Positions 24,879-34,617 are shown, counted from the first letter of the stretch. The stretch is 64,000 bases of DNA from an uncultured archaeon (GCA_902386135.1 CABMIB010000037.1:1-64000), one strand, 5' to 3'. Numbers and translations: made by a program. Notes: generated by a model from the letters alone, not told the origin.

Positions 24879-25484
24879 TCACTTGCTCCCGCCTCTAACC
24901 TGGGAATCCTGTGCTCCTGCTTTCCAGATATTTGCCACTTTCCGCTCGTCCGGGTCTATTAATGCTGAAGTCCCTTCCCACGTCACGCTGAGCAATGTTT
25001 TCGGCGCATAGAATTTTTCTGCCGTAGAAGGCAGTACGCGCTTCACGCTTGGAGTGCCTGAACCGATAACCGAAGAGGCTATTTCCTGGTTCCCAAGGGC
25101 GAGGCCGATCGCTTCGTTCCTGTACTCCTGCGGTATCGCCTCAAGAAGATATCCGGTAAGCAGAAGTTTATCTCCTTCGTATACAAAATCGTATATATCA
25201 GGGTACTCAGAATCTTTTGCCGTGGCTATCACCCGCAGGCGCAATCCACTGCTCCCACTACCTGCGCTTATGTTTACAGTCTCGTATTCTGTCCTGTAAG
25301 GGCTTATCCCGGTCCATAGAAGTTCTTCTATTCTGGCAGCATCGCCAGGCTTATTCTGCCAGTCTACTTTATGCACCCACGGAGGCATAGGATCGGGTTG
25401 TTTGTAGCTTAAGCTTAGCCCAATGCCAAGAGCTAATAATACTATTCCAACAAGCCCGATCGCGAGTTTTGTCTGCGTGTTCAT
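24879..25484 (-). CDS. Membrane-anchored hypothetical protein
   Basis: A 201-residue protein with one N-terminal membrane helix (LAIGLVGIVLLALGIGLSL, about 7-25) and an outside domain. The outside part is mixed alpha/beta (EYETVNISAGSGSSGLRLRVIATAKDSEYPDIYDFVYEGDKLLLTG). No family is recognised. The start overlaps the stop of a 38-residue membrane peptide as ATGA, and the pair follows the large NEW3-like exported protein on the same strand. Confidence 0.6.
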   Translation of the reverse strand: MNTQTKLAIGLVGIVLLALGIGLSLSYKQPDPMPPWVHKVDWQNKPGDAARIEELLWTGISPYRTEYETVNISAGSGSSGLRLRVIATAKDSEYPDIYDFVYEGDKLLLTGYLLEAIPQEYRNEAIGLALGNQEIASSVIGSGTPSVKRVLPSTAEKFYAPKTLLSVTWEGTSALIDPDERKVANIWKAGAQDSQVRGGSK

Positions 25485-25597
25485 GGTTTAACATCTTCCG
25501 TTCTATCTTTTTTTGATGACCTTTTACCGAAAACCTGCTTTAAGAGCAGGGTGATGAGAGCAAAAAATAAAGGCAGAGGTTCATAGTTCTTACTCAT
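25481..25597 (-). CDS. 38-residue membrane peptide
   Basis: Frame MSKNYEPLPLFFALITLLLKQV followed by a basic tail (GKRSSKKDRTEDVKP) and TGA. It has one short hydrophobic segment and a positively charged cytoplasmic-type end. The stop overlaps the next start (ATGA), and it lies in line between two co-oriented genes, so it is likely translated. Function unknown. Confidence 0.45.
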   Translation of the reverse strand: MSKNYEPLPLFFALITLLLKQVFGKRSSKKDRTEDVKP

Positions 25598-25634
25598 GTT
25601 TCTCACTTCATGGGGAAAGAGTAAAAGGGAGTAT

Positions 25635-26912
25635 TTACTCCCCTATCGTTATAGTGTACTCGAACTTGTCTGTGTCTCTGGGAAGCACTTTCAGTTTCCA
25701 TTCGCCTGCCGGGATATTGGCTGTATAGGTCTCAATATGCTGCGTTCCTATATCCTGGTATATGCCGGTGCTGTCCACCTCCCACGGCGGTATTTGGCCT
25801 CCCATACTTACACCGCCTTTTATCACGGTCTTTTCGAGTTTCAATTCGGCTTTTCCTGTCCCGCCTTCAAGGTATATTTCAAAAGAAGGCTCTTTTGCGT
25901 TACCTGTCCCCATGCCGCTTGCAAGCATTGCAAGCTTGTAAAGATCACCAAAGTAGCTGGAGCTGACCTCTATGGTGACGGGCGAGGGCTGCTTCAGGGT
26001 GAAGCTCTTGACAAAGGGCTCGGTTGGCTGCTTCCAGACATTGAAATTAAGATTAACTCCTCCAGACCCGCCGAACCTTTGAATGGATGGGTCTTCTATA
26101 CCGAGGTCTATCATTCCGTTATACATGCCCTTGGAGTCAGCGGGCACTTTAACGTGAATTTTTACGCTCTCTGTAGTGCCTGCAGGTACGCTCTTGGGCG
26201 CAGTTATCGTTATTGCACTATCCGGGAAGGCTGATCCCGCTGTTCCGTAGGGACCGTACATGTAATTTTCCTGGCTTATCTTTGGGGCTATAGCAACCTC
26301 CTTGTCGCCTGTGTTCTTGAGCTTTATCTCGTAGTCGTATTCCTTCCCGGCCTCAAGCTGGTCGCTTATGTAGGGTGTTGTGATCTGGATAATGGGCGGT
26401 GTCCAGACATCCATCGAAAGGCTGAAGGAATGAACATAATTAGGAACTGGCTGCGGATAGGGCGATGGTATTTCCTCGTCCGTAAAAGCGACCTGTGCGT
26501 TATAAAAGCCTGCAGAAGCATCCTTTGGCACAGATGCTTTTAGTGTGAACTTCTGGCTCCCTTCAGAGGGTATATCTGCGCTGGCGGGTGTAACCGTTAT
26601 CCATTCCTTATCCATGATATATTCGCTGAACGGGGGTATTACTATGTTGGGTTTTAGACTGACTACTTTTTTTTCCTTGTTTTTAATTGTAATCGTCATT
26701 TCCTTGCTCTCCCCGGGCTGGAGCCTGAAATTGCCATAGCGGGGTAAAATCTCAAGCTTTGTGAAGTTGCCCGGCTGCTCCGCCGCGGGCATGGCAGGCA
26801 TGCTTACAACTTTTTCCTCAGCAACTCCTACAACCTGGGCTGAAACACCACCAACTGCGAATAACCCCAGGATAAGCGCTATTATTGCAATACCACTTGC
26901 ATATTTATTCAT
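25635..26912 (-). CDS. Exported NEW3/Ig-like repeat protein
   Basis: A protein of 425 residues from the ATG at 26912, which follows GGGAGGAAATT; the start 21 nt upstream is less likely. A signal peptide (MNKYASGIAIIALILGLFAVGGVSAQ) is followed by at least two Ig-like domains of the NEW3/alpha-galactosidase-associated type: NFRLQPGESKEMTITIKNKEKKVVSL with KDASAGFYNAQVAF, and LEAGKEYDYEIKLKNTGDKEVAI with ADSKGMYNGMIDL. A third C-terminal beta domain ends the protein. No C-terminal anchor is seen. Such proteins are cell-surface or secreted. Confidence 0.7.
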   Translation of the reverse strand: MNKYASGIAIIALILGLFAVGGVSAQVVGVAEEKVVSMPAMPAAEQPGNFTKLEILPRYGNFRLQPGESKEMTITIKNKEKKVVSLKPNIVIPPFSEYIMDKEWITVTPASADIPSEGSQKFTLKASVPKDASAGFYNAQVAFTDEEIPSPYPQPVPNYVHSFSLSMDVWTPPIIQITTPYISDQLEAGKEYDYEIKLKNTGDKEVAIAPKISQENYMYGPYGTAGSAFPDSAITITAPKSVPAGTTESVKIHVKVPADSKGMYNGMIDLGIEDPSIQRFGGSGGVNLNFNVWKQPTEPFVKSFTLKQPSPVTIEVSSSYFGDLYKLAMLASGMGTGNAKEPSFEIYLEGGTGKAELKLEKTVIKGGVSMGGQIPPWEVDSTGIYQDIGTQHIETYTANIPAGEWKLKVLPRDTDKFEYTITIGE

Positions 26913-27026
26913 AATTTCCTCCCGTAAATACAAGATTTACTTTCTTAGCACCGACCTGTTTTGACGCATTGTATTTAAATTTTTCGTTTTTAATCTTGTT
27001 TTTAACAGAAACGAAAAAAATCTAAT

Positions 27027-27062
27027 TATAACTAAAATTTGACATATAACTAAAATTCGACA
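27027..27062 (-). promoter_or_regulatory. Tandem 18-bp direct repeat upstream of the NEW3-like gene
   Basis: Two directly adjacent 18-bp units TATAACTAAAATTTGACA and TATAACTAAAATTCGACA differ at one base. They lie about 115 bp upstream of the start at 26912 and about 50 bp beyond an ATTTAAAT element that could be the TATA box. A pair of sites for one regulator is the simplest reading. The Lrp-like protein encoded next door (27111-27785) is a candidate. Confidence 0.55.
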
Positions 27063-27110
27063 CAACTGTAGAAAATAATTGATATTTTAAAACCGGTGTG
27101 AATTATACGC

Positions 27111-27785
27111 CTATATCTCCAGATCGCGTAATTCTTTCAGGGGATTGGCAGAGCCACCTTTATTCCCTATCTGGAAAAATTCCTTGAGTTTTTTTATTGC
27201 CTTCTTATCGACGAAGAAATTACTGACCGTCCTGTACTTGTTTATAAGCAGGCTTACCTTAATGCCCGGATACCTGCCAGCAACATAATTCTTGCAATAA
27301 ACCGCAGCATCCTGGTCGGATGTTGCCCTGCCGATTATTATTCCCATGATCCTGTCACCGTAGCACTGGTAGACATCCTGCAGGACAACGCAGCCTGAAA
27401 TCGTTGGTGTCACAACGATATCTCCATGCTCTGAGGAGTATTCATCCGCCGTTATCACATGCCTTTTCTCGATCTCAAGCAATTGTTCTTCATTCTCTGC
27501 TTCTGCCAGTATGATGAATTCTGTCGGCAATCCGACGCGCTTCCAGTTCGGGACAATGGTATGCCGCTCAATGACCCCATCCTGCTGCATAGTGCGCGTA
27601 TGATACGCTACAGAGTTCCCGTCTTTGAATTTCAGCATTTTAGCCAGTTCTGCATTGGTCTTCTTGCTGTCAGCAAGCAACGCCAGAAGGATGAACATAT
27701 CGGTTTCGTCCAGATGTGAAACTTCAGAGATTATTTGTGCTATTTTTTTCATCCTGTCGGTTTGCATCTTATCCATTATGATCAA
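27111..27785 (-). CDS. Lrp/AsnC-like transcription regulator
   Basis: A 224-residue protein. A winged HTH at about 25-75 (DETDMFILLALLADSKKTNAELAKML, NSVAYHTRTMQQDGVIERHTIVP) has the usual Lrp/AsnC order. Its C-terminal part is longer and diverged from the standard RAM domain, with PTEFIILAEAENEEQL and MGIIIGRATSDQD. Internal Met residues at 4, 7 and 12 are alternative starts. The gene follows a methyltransferase gene by 21 nt on the same strand. It may control the exported-protein gene downstream, whose promoter holds a tandem repeat; that is inference. Confidence 0.7.
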   Translation of the reverse strand: MIIMDKMQTDRMKKIAQIISEVSHLDETDMFILLALLADSKKTNAELAKMLKFKDGNSVAYHTRTMQQDGVIERHTIVPNWKRVGLPTEFIILAEAENEEQLLEIEKRHVITADEYSSEHGDIVVTPTISGCVVLQDVYQCYGDRIMGIIIGRATSDQDAAVYCKNYVAGRYPGIKVSLLINKYRTVSNFFVDKKAIKKLKEFFQIGNKGGSANPLKELRDLEI

Positions 27786-27806
27786 CGATAATATATATTC
27801 GTTTAA

Positions 27807-28400
27807 CTAAAATAACTTTTCGTCTGCAAAATGCCTGATACGGTTAAAAACCAACAAATAATTATAAGGTCCCGCATCCGACCGCTCCACAAATTCAAAA
27901 CCGCTATTCTTGCAGATTGGGATTATTTCTTCTTCAGCCAACCGCTCTTCCACAGGCGGTCCGAAGTCCATTTCTATTTTCTTCCAATCGACTATTGCCA
28001 GTTTTCCCCTGCTTGAAAGAATACGCTTCCCTTCCTCCAATATGGCACTCCTGTCTTCGAGCTCGTGGAATACATTAGCCATAAGCAGGACATCAACTGA
28101 ACCGTCAGGCAGCGGTATTGATGACTCTTCCGATAAGATGGTCTCGATATTGGCGATTTTTTGTTTTTTTATTTTGTCTTGCAAAATATCAAGCATTTCC
28201 TGCTGCACGTCGAGCGCGTACACTTTTTTGATACGCAACGACGCAGGTATCGTGAAAAAACCTGTCCCGCAACCAAGATCGGCAAGTACCATCTTCCTGT
28301 TCAGACCTATCCTGTCCAGAATATTATCCGGATTCAGGAATTGCTTTCTATCCTGACTGTCAAGGATCTCTGCTCTCTTTACATCGAACTTATGAGACAT
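27807..28400 (-). CDS. Class I SAM-dependent methyltransferase
   Basis: A 197-residue enzyme with motif I VLADLGCGTGFFTIPAS (about 35-51), motif II VYALDVQQEML, and LPDGSVDVLLMANVFHELED as the post-motif. This is the Methyltransf_11/31 pattern. The substrate is not shown by the sequence; relatives act on small molecules, lipids or arsenite, and no Cys triad for arsenite methylation is seen. It is probably co-transcribed with the Lrp-like gene. Confidence 0.85.
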   Translation of the reverse strand: MSHKFDVKRAEILDSQDRKQFLNPDNILDRIGLNRKMVLADLGCGTGFFTIPASLRIKKVYALDVQQEMLDILQDKIKKQKIANIETILSEESSIPLPDGSVDVLLMANVFHELEDRSAILEEGKRILSSRGKLAIVDWKKIEMDFGPPVEERLAEEEIIPICKNSGFEFVERSDAGPYNYLLVFNRIRHFADEKLF

Positions 28401-28467
28401 ATTTGCTATAACAGGTTTCGCATTTTATTAATTAAGCCTTTTGCGTTCACTAAGCCAGCATCATCAC

Positions 28468-28806
28468 TTAAACAAACCTGGAAAGCCTCCATGTAACCGG
28501 AACAAGCACAAGCCAGATTACCATGCCGATGGCAAGGCTTTTCACAAGACCTATTCTCTGGGTGAGCAGGATAACGGCGAAAATATAACCATACCAGGGT
28601 ATATTCCCGACCACAACTCCCTTCGCAAAAAGGACTGCCCCTTTCTCGCCCAGGACACTGTTGATCATTAACAGGCTTATGATTGTTGCCGAGGGTATGT
28701 TCGCAATGATGCCTCCAAGCTTCGGGTCAAAATATTCTGCAACCCACGTTGTTCCTGCAATTATTGCGCCGCCTATCAGGAACCTGATTAAATACGGATG
28801 ATCCAT
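28468..28806 (-). CDS. Four-helix membrane protein, DUF3147-like
   Basis: A 112-residue protein with four hydrophobic segments (about 8-24, 31-48, 60-78, 85-105). The motif GGIIANIPSATIISLLMI fits the small DUF3147 membrane proteins as I remember them. No function is known. It stands alone between the methyltransferase gene and a gap of about 255 bp (28807-29061) that holds no gene, only two close copies of TACGAACT. Confidence 0.6.
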   Translation of the reverse strand: MDHPYLIRFLIGGAIIAGTTWVAEYFDPKLGGIIANIPSATIISLLMINSVLGEKGAVLFAKGVVVGNIPWYGYIFAVILLTQRIGLVKSLAIGMVIWLVLVPVTWRLSRFV

Positions 28807-29061
28807 ACAGAAGTTATTGGAGGGAATAGTAATAAAAGCGATGCAACTACATGTATGAGCTCACCGCAAAGAGCGCGAAGAACGTAAGGCGGGGCGGCAG
28901 TCTTTTATAAAAAACAACGAACTGATACGAACTCGTACGAACTTGGCGGTGCGGTGTTAGGGCACGGCGCAGTCAATTGAACTCAATGCCCAGCTTCCGC
29001 GTGCGCCGCCGCATACCTCGCCATGATGAGAGCACTCTTAAGTATGTGGAAATGAGGACGA

Positions 29062-30516
29062 CTATTTAATCTCCAGCCCTTTTGCCACGCGCTTGCCAAA
29101 CTCTACGTCAGCCTTGGTAAGGTTATCCACCATGCTATGCTGGATAGGTTTTTTAGCCTTGCCTAAAGAGTCAACGATATTATCCACCAGGTGGTCCTGA
29201 TCCCTTTTGCTAAGTGAACGATAGCGTTCACCTGCCTGGGTGTAGTCGTCCTTTAAGGTAATTTTCTTGCGAATGATATTGCCTTCAACGTGATAAACGG
29301 CTGGAGTTCCAGTCGCCGGGGCCTCATGGGGCACCCCGCCTGCCAGAGTATTGGGCTCGTAATTGACCGTTCCTCCACCATAGGGCGCGTATTGCATAGC
29401 ACCATCGCGTTGGTTGTTGCTGACCGCCACCTTGGGCCGATTGACTGGAAGTTGCAGGTAATTGGTTCCAATTCGATGCCTCTGGGTATCCGCATAGGAA
29501 AAGGCTCTGCCCTGCAGGAGTTTGTCGGCTGAAAGCTCAATGCCTGGGACTATGGAACCAGGGGAGAAAGCAGCCTGTTCCACTTCAGCAAAGTAGTTCT
29601 CCGGATTGCGATTAAGCACCATTTTACCAACAGGCATAAGTGGAAATTTATCCTCGGGCCAGGTCTTTGTGGGATCCAATGGGTCAAAACTCTGCTTCAA
29701 TTCATCAGCAATCTCCATGAGCTGGATATTCATTTCATATTCTACTGTCTTACCTGAGGCGATGGTCTCATACAGATCACGTGTGGCCATGTCCGGGTCC
29801 TCTCCCGCAAGGCGAGTGGCTTCATGGCGGTCGATCGTTTCTACCCCTTCTCTTGGCTTCCAGTGGTACTTAACATAAACAGCCTCGCCTTCCGCGTTCA
29901 CCCAATTGTAGGTATTTACACCGAATCCTTCCATTTTCCTGTAGCTCTTAATTGTGCCACGATCAGAAAAGAGCCAGGTGATCATGTGAGTCGATTCTGG
30001 AGTAAGTGAGATGAAATCCCAAAAACGACTGTTAGCTGACGAGCTAGTAGGGATGTTAGTATCCGGTGCAGGCTTAAAGGCATGCACCATATCAGGGAAC
30101 TTGATAGGATCTCTGATAAAAAACACTGGAAGGTTATTTCCTACCAAATCGTAGTTCCCTTCTTCGGTGTAGAACTTCACAGCAAAGCCCCTTGGATCAC
30201 GAGCCGTATCTGCAGACCCTCGTGCGCCGACCACAGTAGAAAAACGGACGAAGATCGGTGTCTGCTTCTTGGGATCTTGAAGGAATTTCGCGCAGGTATA
30301 CTTCGCCATGCTCTCATACACCTGGAAGTAGCCGTGGGCGCCAGCTCCCCTGGCATGAACCACACGCTCCGGGATGCGCTCGCGGTCAAAGTGAGCTAGC
30401 TTCTCGATCAGATGAACATCTTGCAGCGATACAGGTCCACGCTCACCGGCAGTCAGTGAATTCTGGTTGTCGGTGACAGGAACCCCTTGATTAGTTGTTA
30501 GTTGTTTATCTTTCAT
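29062..30516 (-). CDS. katA: Monofunctional heme catalase
   Basis: From the ATG at 30516 the protein has 484 residues, the length of small-subunit (clade 3) catalases. Distal His in RVVHARGAGAHG, Asn in VGNNLPVFFIRDP, and the heme-ligand Tyr in RAFSYADTQRHRIG are all present, as is FDRERIPERVVHA. It breaks down hydrogen peroxide in the cytoplasm and protects an oxygen-sensitive anaerobe. The upstream start would add 21 residues unlike the family. The close match to bacterial catalases suggests acquisition by gene transfer. No regulator is adjacent. Confidence 0.95.
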   Translation of the reverse strand: MKDKQLTTNQGVPVTDNQNSLTAGERGPVSLQDVHLIEKLAHFDRERIPERVVHARGAGAHGYFQVYESMAKYTCAKFLQDPKKQTPIFVRFSTVVGARGSADTARDPRGFAVKFYTEEGNYDLVGNNLPVFFIRDPIKFPDMVHAFKPAPDTNIPTSSSANSRFWDFISLTPESTHMITWLFSDRGTIKSYRKMEGFGVNTYNWVNAEGEAVYVKYHWKPREGVETIDRHEATRLAGEDPDMATRDLYETIASGKTVEYEMNIQLMEIADELKQSFDPLDPTKTWPEDKFPLMPVGKMVLNRNPENYFAEVEQAAFSPGSIVPGIELSADKLLQGRAFSYADTQRHRIGTNYLQLPVNRPKVAVSNNQRDGAMQYAPYGGGTVNYEPNTLAGGVPHEAPATGTPAVYHVEGNIIRKKITLKDDYTQAGERYRSLSKRDQDHLVDNIVDSLGKAKKPIQHSMVDNLTKADVEFGKRVAKGLEIK

Positions 30517-30733
30517 AATTACCCACTCTTTATTTAGTGAGATAGTTCCTTTACACGCCGTATTATAGTTTTCGCTCATCTCAATCTCCGAAGAGTTAGA
30601 AGGTCAGTGTGAGACGGTTTGATACAGCTTAGGGTAAAAACCCTGCTAACCTTTAACTGTGTACTCTTCATCATATATGGGAAAATCATTGTATAGAAAA
30701 TATTTTAAATACTAAAAACAATAAGAAATATTT

Positions 30734-32293
30734 ATGAGAAAAATATTAAAGCTCTCATTAATACTTATTGGCATTTTTTCCGTGCTCGCAATTCTCATGG
30801 CATCATCCGGCATATGCCCGCCCCGGGGACCCTGGCCTTCTCCTCCGTGGTGCGGGGAAACAAATGGGAATGCCGGGTCTGGCATTACACCAAATGTTAC
30901 TTTTATAGTCACTGTCCCGGAGGTAACTCCCGGGGACGACGAGGTATACATCTATAGCCGGGATTTTCCCGCCACAAAGATGACCCGTGTAAACAGTACC
31001 ACCTGGAAAGCCGAGATATTAGTCCCTCCTTACAAAGATGTTTACTACGGCTATGACCGCAACAATGTAGGCTATGAAACCAGTGAGGAAGTTACATCCA
31101 CTGACGTCAATGGGGACTGGTTTAAAAAGAGAAAAATAAGATTCGAACCTCCTAAGAGTCTCACACAGTTCGATACTGTAAAAAAATGGCGATGGCTTTT
31201 AAATGAACCTCCCAATGTAGAAATACCTCAGGAAACCGCAAAATTTTCGCCCCGTGTCAGCGGATTGAATTTCCAGAAAGGTATCGCCGTAATAGACTAC
31301 TGGTGGAATGTCTTCTTTGATAATGGAGAGACAGAGAATACAGTTAAGCGGATAGTAGAGGATAAAGCCAGCTATGTTCAGTATTCCCCTACATGGACTG
31401 TGGATATAACCGATGAAAATATCAAGTTGAATAAAACATGCAGCTATTGCTACCCCGAAAAGGCAATCAGGTACGAGGTAAGGGCGGCTAAGAGCGCAGG
31501 TCTTAAAGTAATCTTCAGGAACCAGGTATGGATGGATATTCCTGCTGAAGTAATAACAAAAAAGCGGTCAGATGAATGGTGGGCGCAATATTACAAAACC
31601 AGGCGGGAGTACCTGTTGGATATCGCTAAAATCGCCCAGGAAGAAGGGGTGGAGGCAATGGATATAGGTGCGGATTATGATACGTTATCGGGTTTTACCA
31701 CATGGGGAAATTCACCTGGCGAGTCCTGGAAGAAATGGGTTGAAGATATACAAGAAGTCAGGAAAGTATACAAAGGCAAAATCTACTATGATTTCAATCC
31801 AACCGGGAAACTTGCGGATTCTTATTCAATCGATATGAAAAAATTCCAATCAATCCTGGACGAAGTGGATTTTATAGGGATCTCCTGGTGGAAGGGAATA
31901 AGCGACAAAGACAACCCGGCACTGGAAGGGCTTGAAAAGAATGCAGGAGAACAGTTCGACAGGTATTTGAAGCCCGTATATGAAAAAACAGGCAAGCCGT
32001 TAGTGTTAATAAGTATCGCATTCCCAAGCGCGCAGGGCGGTTCCACAGGCAAATATCTTGTGAACTCCCGCGCTGTAGATGTATGGAAACCCGAAGATGA
32101 TACTAATAACGACTTCAGGGAGCAGGCGTATGTTTATGAAGCCCTGATGAAGGCTGTTGCAGACAGACCATGGATTGTCGGTACTTATACCTTCGGCTAC
32201 TGGCGCCACGACCAGCAGGACAAGGGCTACAACATCAGAGGCAAGCCGGCAGAACAAGTTTTAAAGAAGTGGTACAGCAAAACCGGGGAGTGA
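30734..32293 (+). CDS. Exported glycoside-hydrolase-like protein with starch-binding-like domain
   Basis: A 519-residue protein with a signal sequence (MRKILKLSLILIGIFSVLAILMASSG); the Cys that follows (GICPPRG) could be lipidated. Residues about 50-130 form a small beta domain resembling CBM20 (VTPGDDEVYIYSRDFPATKMTRVNSTTWKAEI, YKDVYYGYDRN). The rest reads as a TIM barrel: IAVIDYWWNVFFD, GLKVIFRNQVWMD, EGVEAMDIGADYD, IYYDFNPTG, DFIGISWWKGI, GKPLVLISIAFPSAQGG. The order resembles GH113-like glycosidases. Catalytic acids cannot be assigned with certainty. It is probably an outside enzyme acting on polysaccharide. Confidence 0.65.
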   Translation: MRKILKLSLILIGIFSVLAILMASSGICPPRGPWPSPPWCGETNGNAGSGITPNVTFIVTVPEVTPGDDEVYIYSRDFPATKMTRVNSTTWKAEILVPPYKDVYYGYDRNNVGYETSEEVTSTDVNGDWFKKRKIRFEPPKSLTQFDTVKKWRWLLNEPPNVEIPQETAKFSPRVSGLNFQKGIAVIDYWWNVFFDNGETENTVKRIVEDKASYVQYSPTWTVDITDENIKLNKTCSYCYPEKAIRYEVRAAKSAGLKVIFRNQVWMDIPAEVITKKRSDEWWAQYYKTRREYLLDIAKIAQEEGVEAMDIGADYDTLSGFTTWGNSPGESWKKWVEDIQEVRKVYKGKIYYDFNPTGKLADSYSIDMKKFQSILDEVDFIGISWWKGISDKDNPALEGLEKNAGEQFDRYLKPVYEKTGKPLVLISIAFPSAQGGSTGKYLVNSRAVDVWKPEDDTNNDFREQAYVYEALMKAVADRPWIVGTYTFGYWRHDQQDKGYNIRGKPAEQVLKKWYSKTGE

Positions 32294-32310
32294 AGCGGCA
32301 CTCTCAAATA

Positions 32311-34617
32311 TCAACCCTTATACTCCCCGCTCACCACTTCCTTAATCCTGTCCGCCGTCTTTGGCCCGACAAGCCCCACCTTCATCAGTTCCTCACGGGA
32401 CGCCAGCATGACCTTTTCCACGCTCCCGAAATGCTGGAGCAGGTTCTTCGCCACGACCGGTCCAATCTCAGGAATGGATGATATCACATATTCCTGCTGT
32501 TCTTTAAGCGTGGGGGCTGTCTTTTTCCCGTGCAGGTTTATCCCTGTCTTGTTATCTATCTGTTCCCTTTTCGCTATTACGCTTATCAACGCCGCCGTAT
32601 CTTCTTCATCCTTGCTGAAGATTATCGGCACCCCGAAGTCGATTGCAATGGACGAGAGGACACCGCGTATGGCATTGGGATGTATCTGCCTCGTCGTGTA
32701 GAGCCCTTCGCCCTCTATTATCAGGAGGGGGCGTTCAAAAGTGCGTGCAAGGTCTGATATCTGTCCGAAAAGGTCTCTCCCGTCCATGAGCGTGCTCAGG
32801 AAATCCTCCACTGTTTTTCTCTCGATGCCAGCCCTGTCGCTTGCCACATAGTCCCCTACCTCCAGCGTCCTCAATTCTACTTCCATTCCGAGCTTTTCAA
32901 GCGCCCGTGCAACAGGGGAGCGGATTTCTCTCTGGTCAACATAAACCTTCGGGGAAATATTTTCGGATTCCGGCACCTGTATCCTTTTATCAGGAAAATC
33001 CAGTAGCTTTTTCTGCCCATCGTCCTCAGTTTGCTGGCTTGATTCACCTGCTTCTCCTGCTTCTTTTGCTTTTGACTGGAGCTCCAGTTCACCATTGATG
33101 TTTTGCATCGTCCTCAGCATGGTTTTTTCTTTCCTGCTGCTGCTCCAGTGATACGCTTCATCCTTTGACCCTTTTGCCATAAGGATCACCACCCTGCCTG
33201 CGTGTTTTCTTCCTGTCCTTCCTTTTCGCTGGATGCTGCGTATCTCTGACGGGATGGGTTCAAAGAATACCACGAGGTCTGTGGCAGGGATATCCAGCCC
33301 CTCTTCAGCCACAGAGGTAGCCACAAGTGTATTGTACTCACCGTCCTTGAATCTCTGGATGATATCGACCTGCTGCTTCTGGGTCAGGCCCGTATCCCCG
33401 CTTTTACTCGCCTGTCCCACGAACCTCACAGGCTTTACGCCGTCCACTTCTTTAAGAGCACCCGTAACAAGCTCTGCCGTATCCCTGTAGTTGGTGAAGA
33501 CGATTATCCGGGATTGCGGGGAGCCAAGCACCTGTTTCCCGACAAGTTCTTTTACTGCGTTAAGTTTCGGATTATCGCCATTGCATCCCGCAAGATGGTG
33601 CACTGCCCTGCGCATGTTCAGGTCTTCCATGAGCCTTTTTGCAGCCTTGCTACCATTCTGTGACCGCGCTTCGCTCTCAAGCCGCTCGAAATATTTAGAC
33701 AGCGCTGATGCGCCCTGCGTGTCCGATATTTCTATGGCATGGCTGAGCTTCAGGATCTCGGCGAGGATGGATATGCCTTTATACACCTTCTGGTCAGGGG
33801 AAGATGAGCGAAGCTGCGACTGGATCCGCGCCTGCAAATCGAGCATTTCCCTCTTTGATAATTTCGTCTGGTAAGGCGAAATAAAACCGAGCTCGCGTAA
33901 CTTATTCAGCCTGTCGGTCAGAATACTGTCCATCAGTTGTTTCAATCCCTTGATCTCTATCGGGACCGACACGTATCTCCATTCGATATCCTTATCGAAA
34001 ATATAAGGCCTGACATCGGGGTCTGAATCCGTTCTCATCTCGACAGAACTGATGTGAAGGGCTGCGCATACTTCCTGTATCTTATCCTGTTTGCTGCCCG
34101 GGCTTGCGGTTATCCCGAGTACGAGAGGCTCTTTGTTCTGCTGGGCATACTTCTCTGCAATGTACACATACGAGTAATCCCCCGTTGCCCTGTGCGCCTC
34201 ATCAAAGATTATGCACGAAACGTCCTCAAGTGTTATTTTTTTCCCAAGGAGGCCGTTCTCTATTACCTGCGGGGTTGAGACCACGACCTGGGCGCTCTCC
34301 CACATCGATGAACGTTTCTGCGGCGGTGTGCTGCCCGTGAACAGGACTATGGTTTCAGGCAATATCGTAAGTGTGCTCTTAAAAAAGGCTGCGTGTTGTT
34401 CGACAAGTGGTTTTGTGGGTGAGAGGACGAGGACCTTTCCTTTGGGAAGGCAGGAGACCATTACAAGGAGCGCGACTACAGTCTTACCGAGACCGGTCGG
34501 GAGAACTACGAGGGTTGACCTTTTAAGGGCTTCCCCGGCCAGGGAAAGCTGGTATAACCTCTGTTCTACCGTATCCGGCTTTATGAGAGGGTGGCTAATG
34601 TACTGCACATCGCTCAT
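32311..34617 (-). CDS. hef: Hef helicase/nuclease (XPF/FANCM-like)
   Basis: A 768-residue protein with the archaeal Hef domain order. SF2 helicase: PTGLGKT at about 40-46, DEAH near 136, TASPG, and RKGRTGRKHAGRVV near 460. XPF-type nuclease: GVERKTVEDFLSTLMDGRDL at about 595. C-terminal tandem helix-hairpin-helix: SSIPEIGPVVAKNLLQHFGS and KVGLVGPKTADRI. It resolves stalled replication forks and branched DNA. The gene is monocistronic and convergent with the glycosidase-like gene. Confidence 0.95.
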   Translation of the reverse strand: MSDVQYISHPLIKPDTVEQRLYQLSLAGEALKRSTLVVLPTGLGKTVVALLVMVSCLPKGKVLVLSPTKPLVEQHAAFFKSTLTILPETIVLFTGSTPPQKRSSMWESAQVVVSTPQVIENGLLGKKITLEDVSCIIFDEAHRATGDYSYVYIAEKYAQQNKEPLVLGITASPGSKQDKIQEVCAALHISSVEMRTDSDPDVRPYIFDKDIEWRYVSVPIEIKGLKQLMDSILTDRLNKLRELGFISPYQTKLSKREMLDLQARIQSQLRSSSPDQKVYKGISILAEILKLSHAIEISDTQGASALSKYFERLESEARSQNGSKAAKRLMEDLNMRRAVHHLAGCNGDNPKLNAVKELVGKQVLGSPQSRIIVFTNYRDTAELVTGALKEVDGVKPVRFVGQASKSGDTGLTQKQQVDIIQRFKDGEYNTLVATSVAEEGLDIPATDLVVFFEPIPSEIRSIQRKGRTGRKHAGRVVILMAKGSKDEAYHWSSSRKEKTMLRTMQNINGELELQSKAKEAGEAGESSQQTEDDGQKKLLDFPDKRIQVPESENISPKVYVDQREIRSPVARALEKLGMEVELRTLEVGDYVASDRAGIERKTVEDFLSTLMDGRDLFGQISDLARTFERPLLIIEGEGLYTTRQIHPNAIRGVLSSIAIDFGVPIIFSKDEEDTAALISVIAKREQIDNKTGINLHGKKTAPTLKEQQEYVISSIPEIGPVVAKNLLQHFGSVEKVMLASREELMKVGLVGPKTADRIKEVVSGEYKG

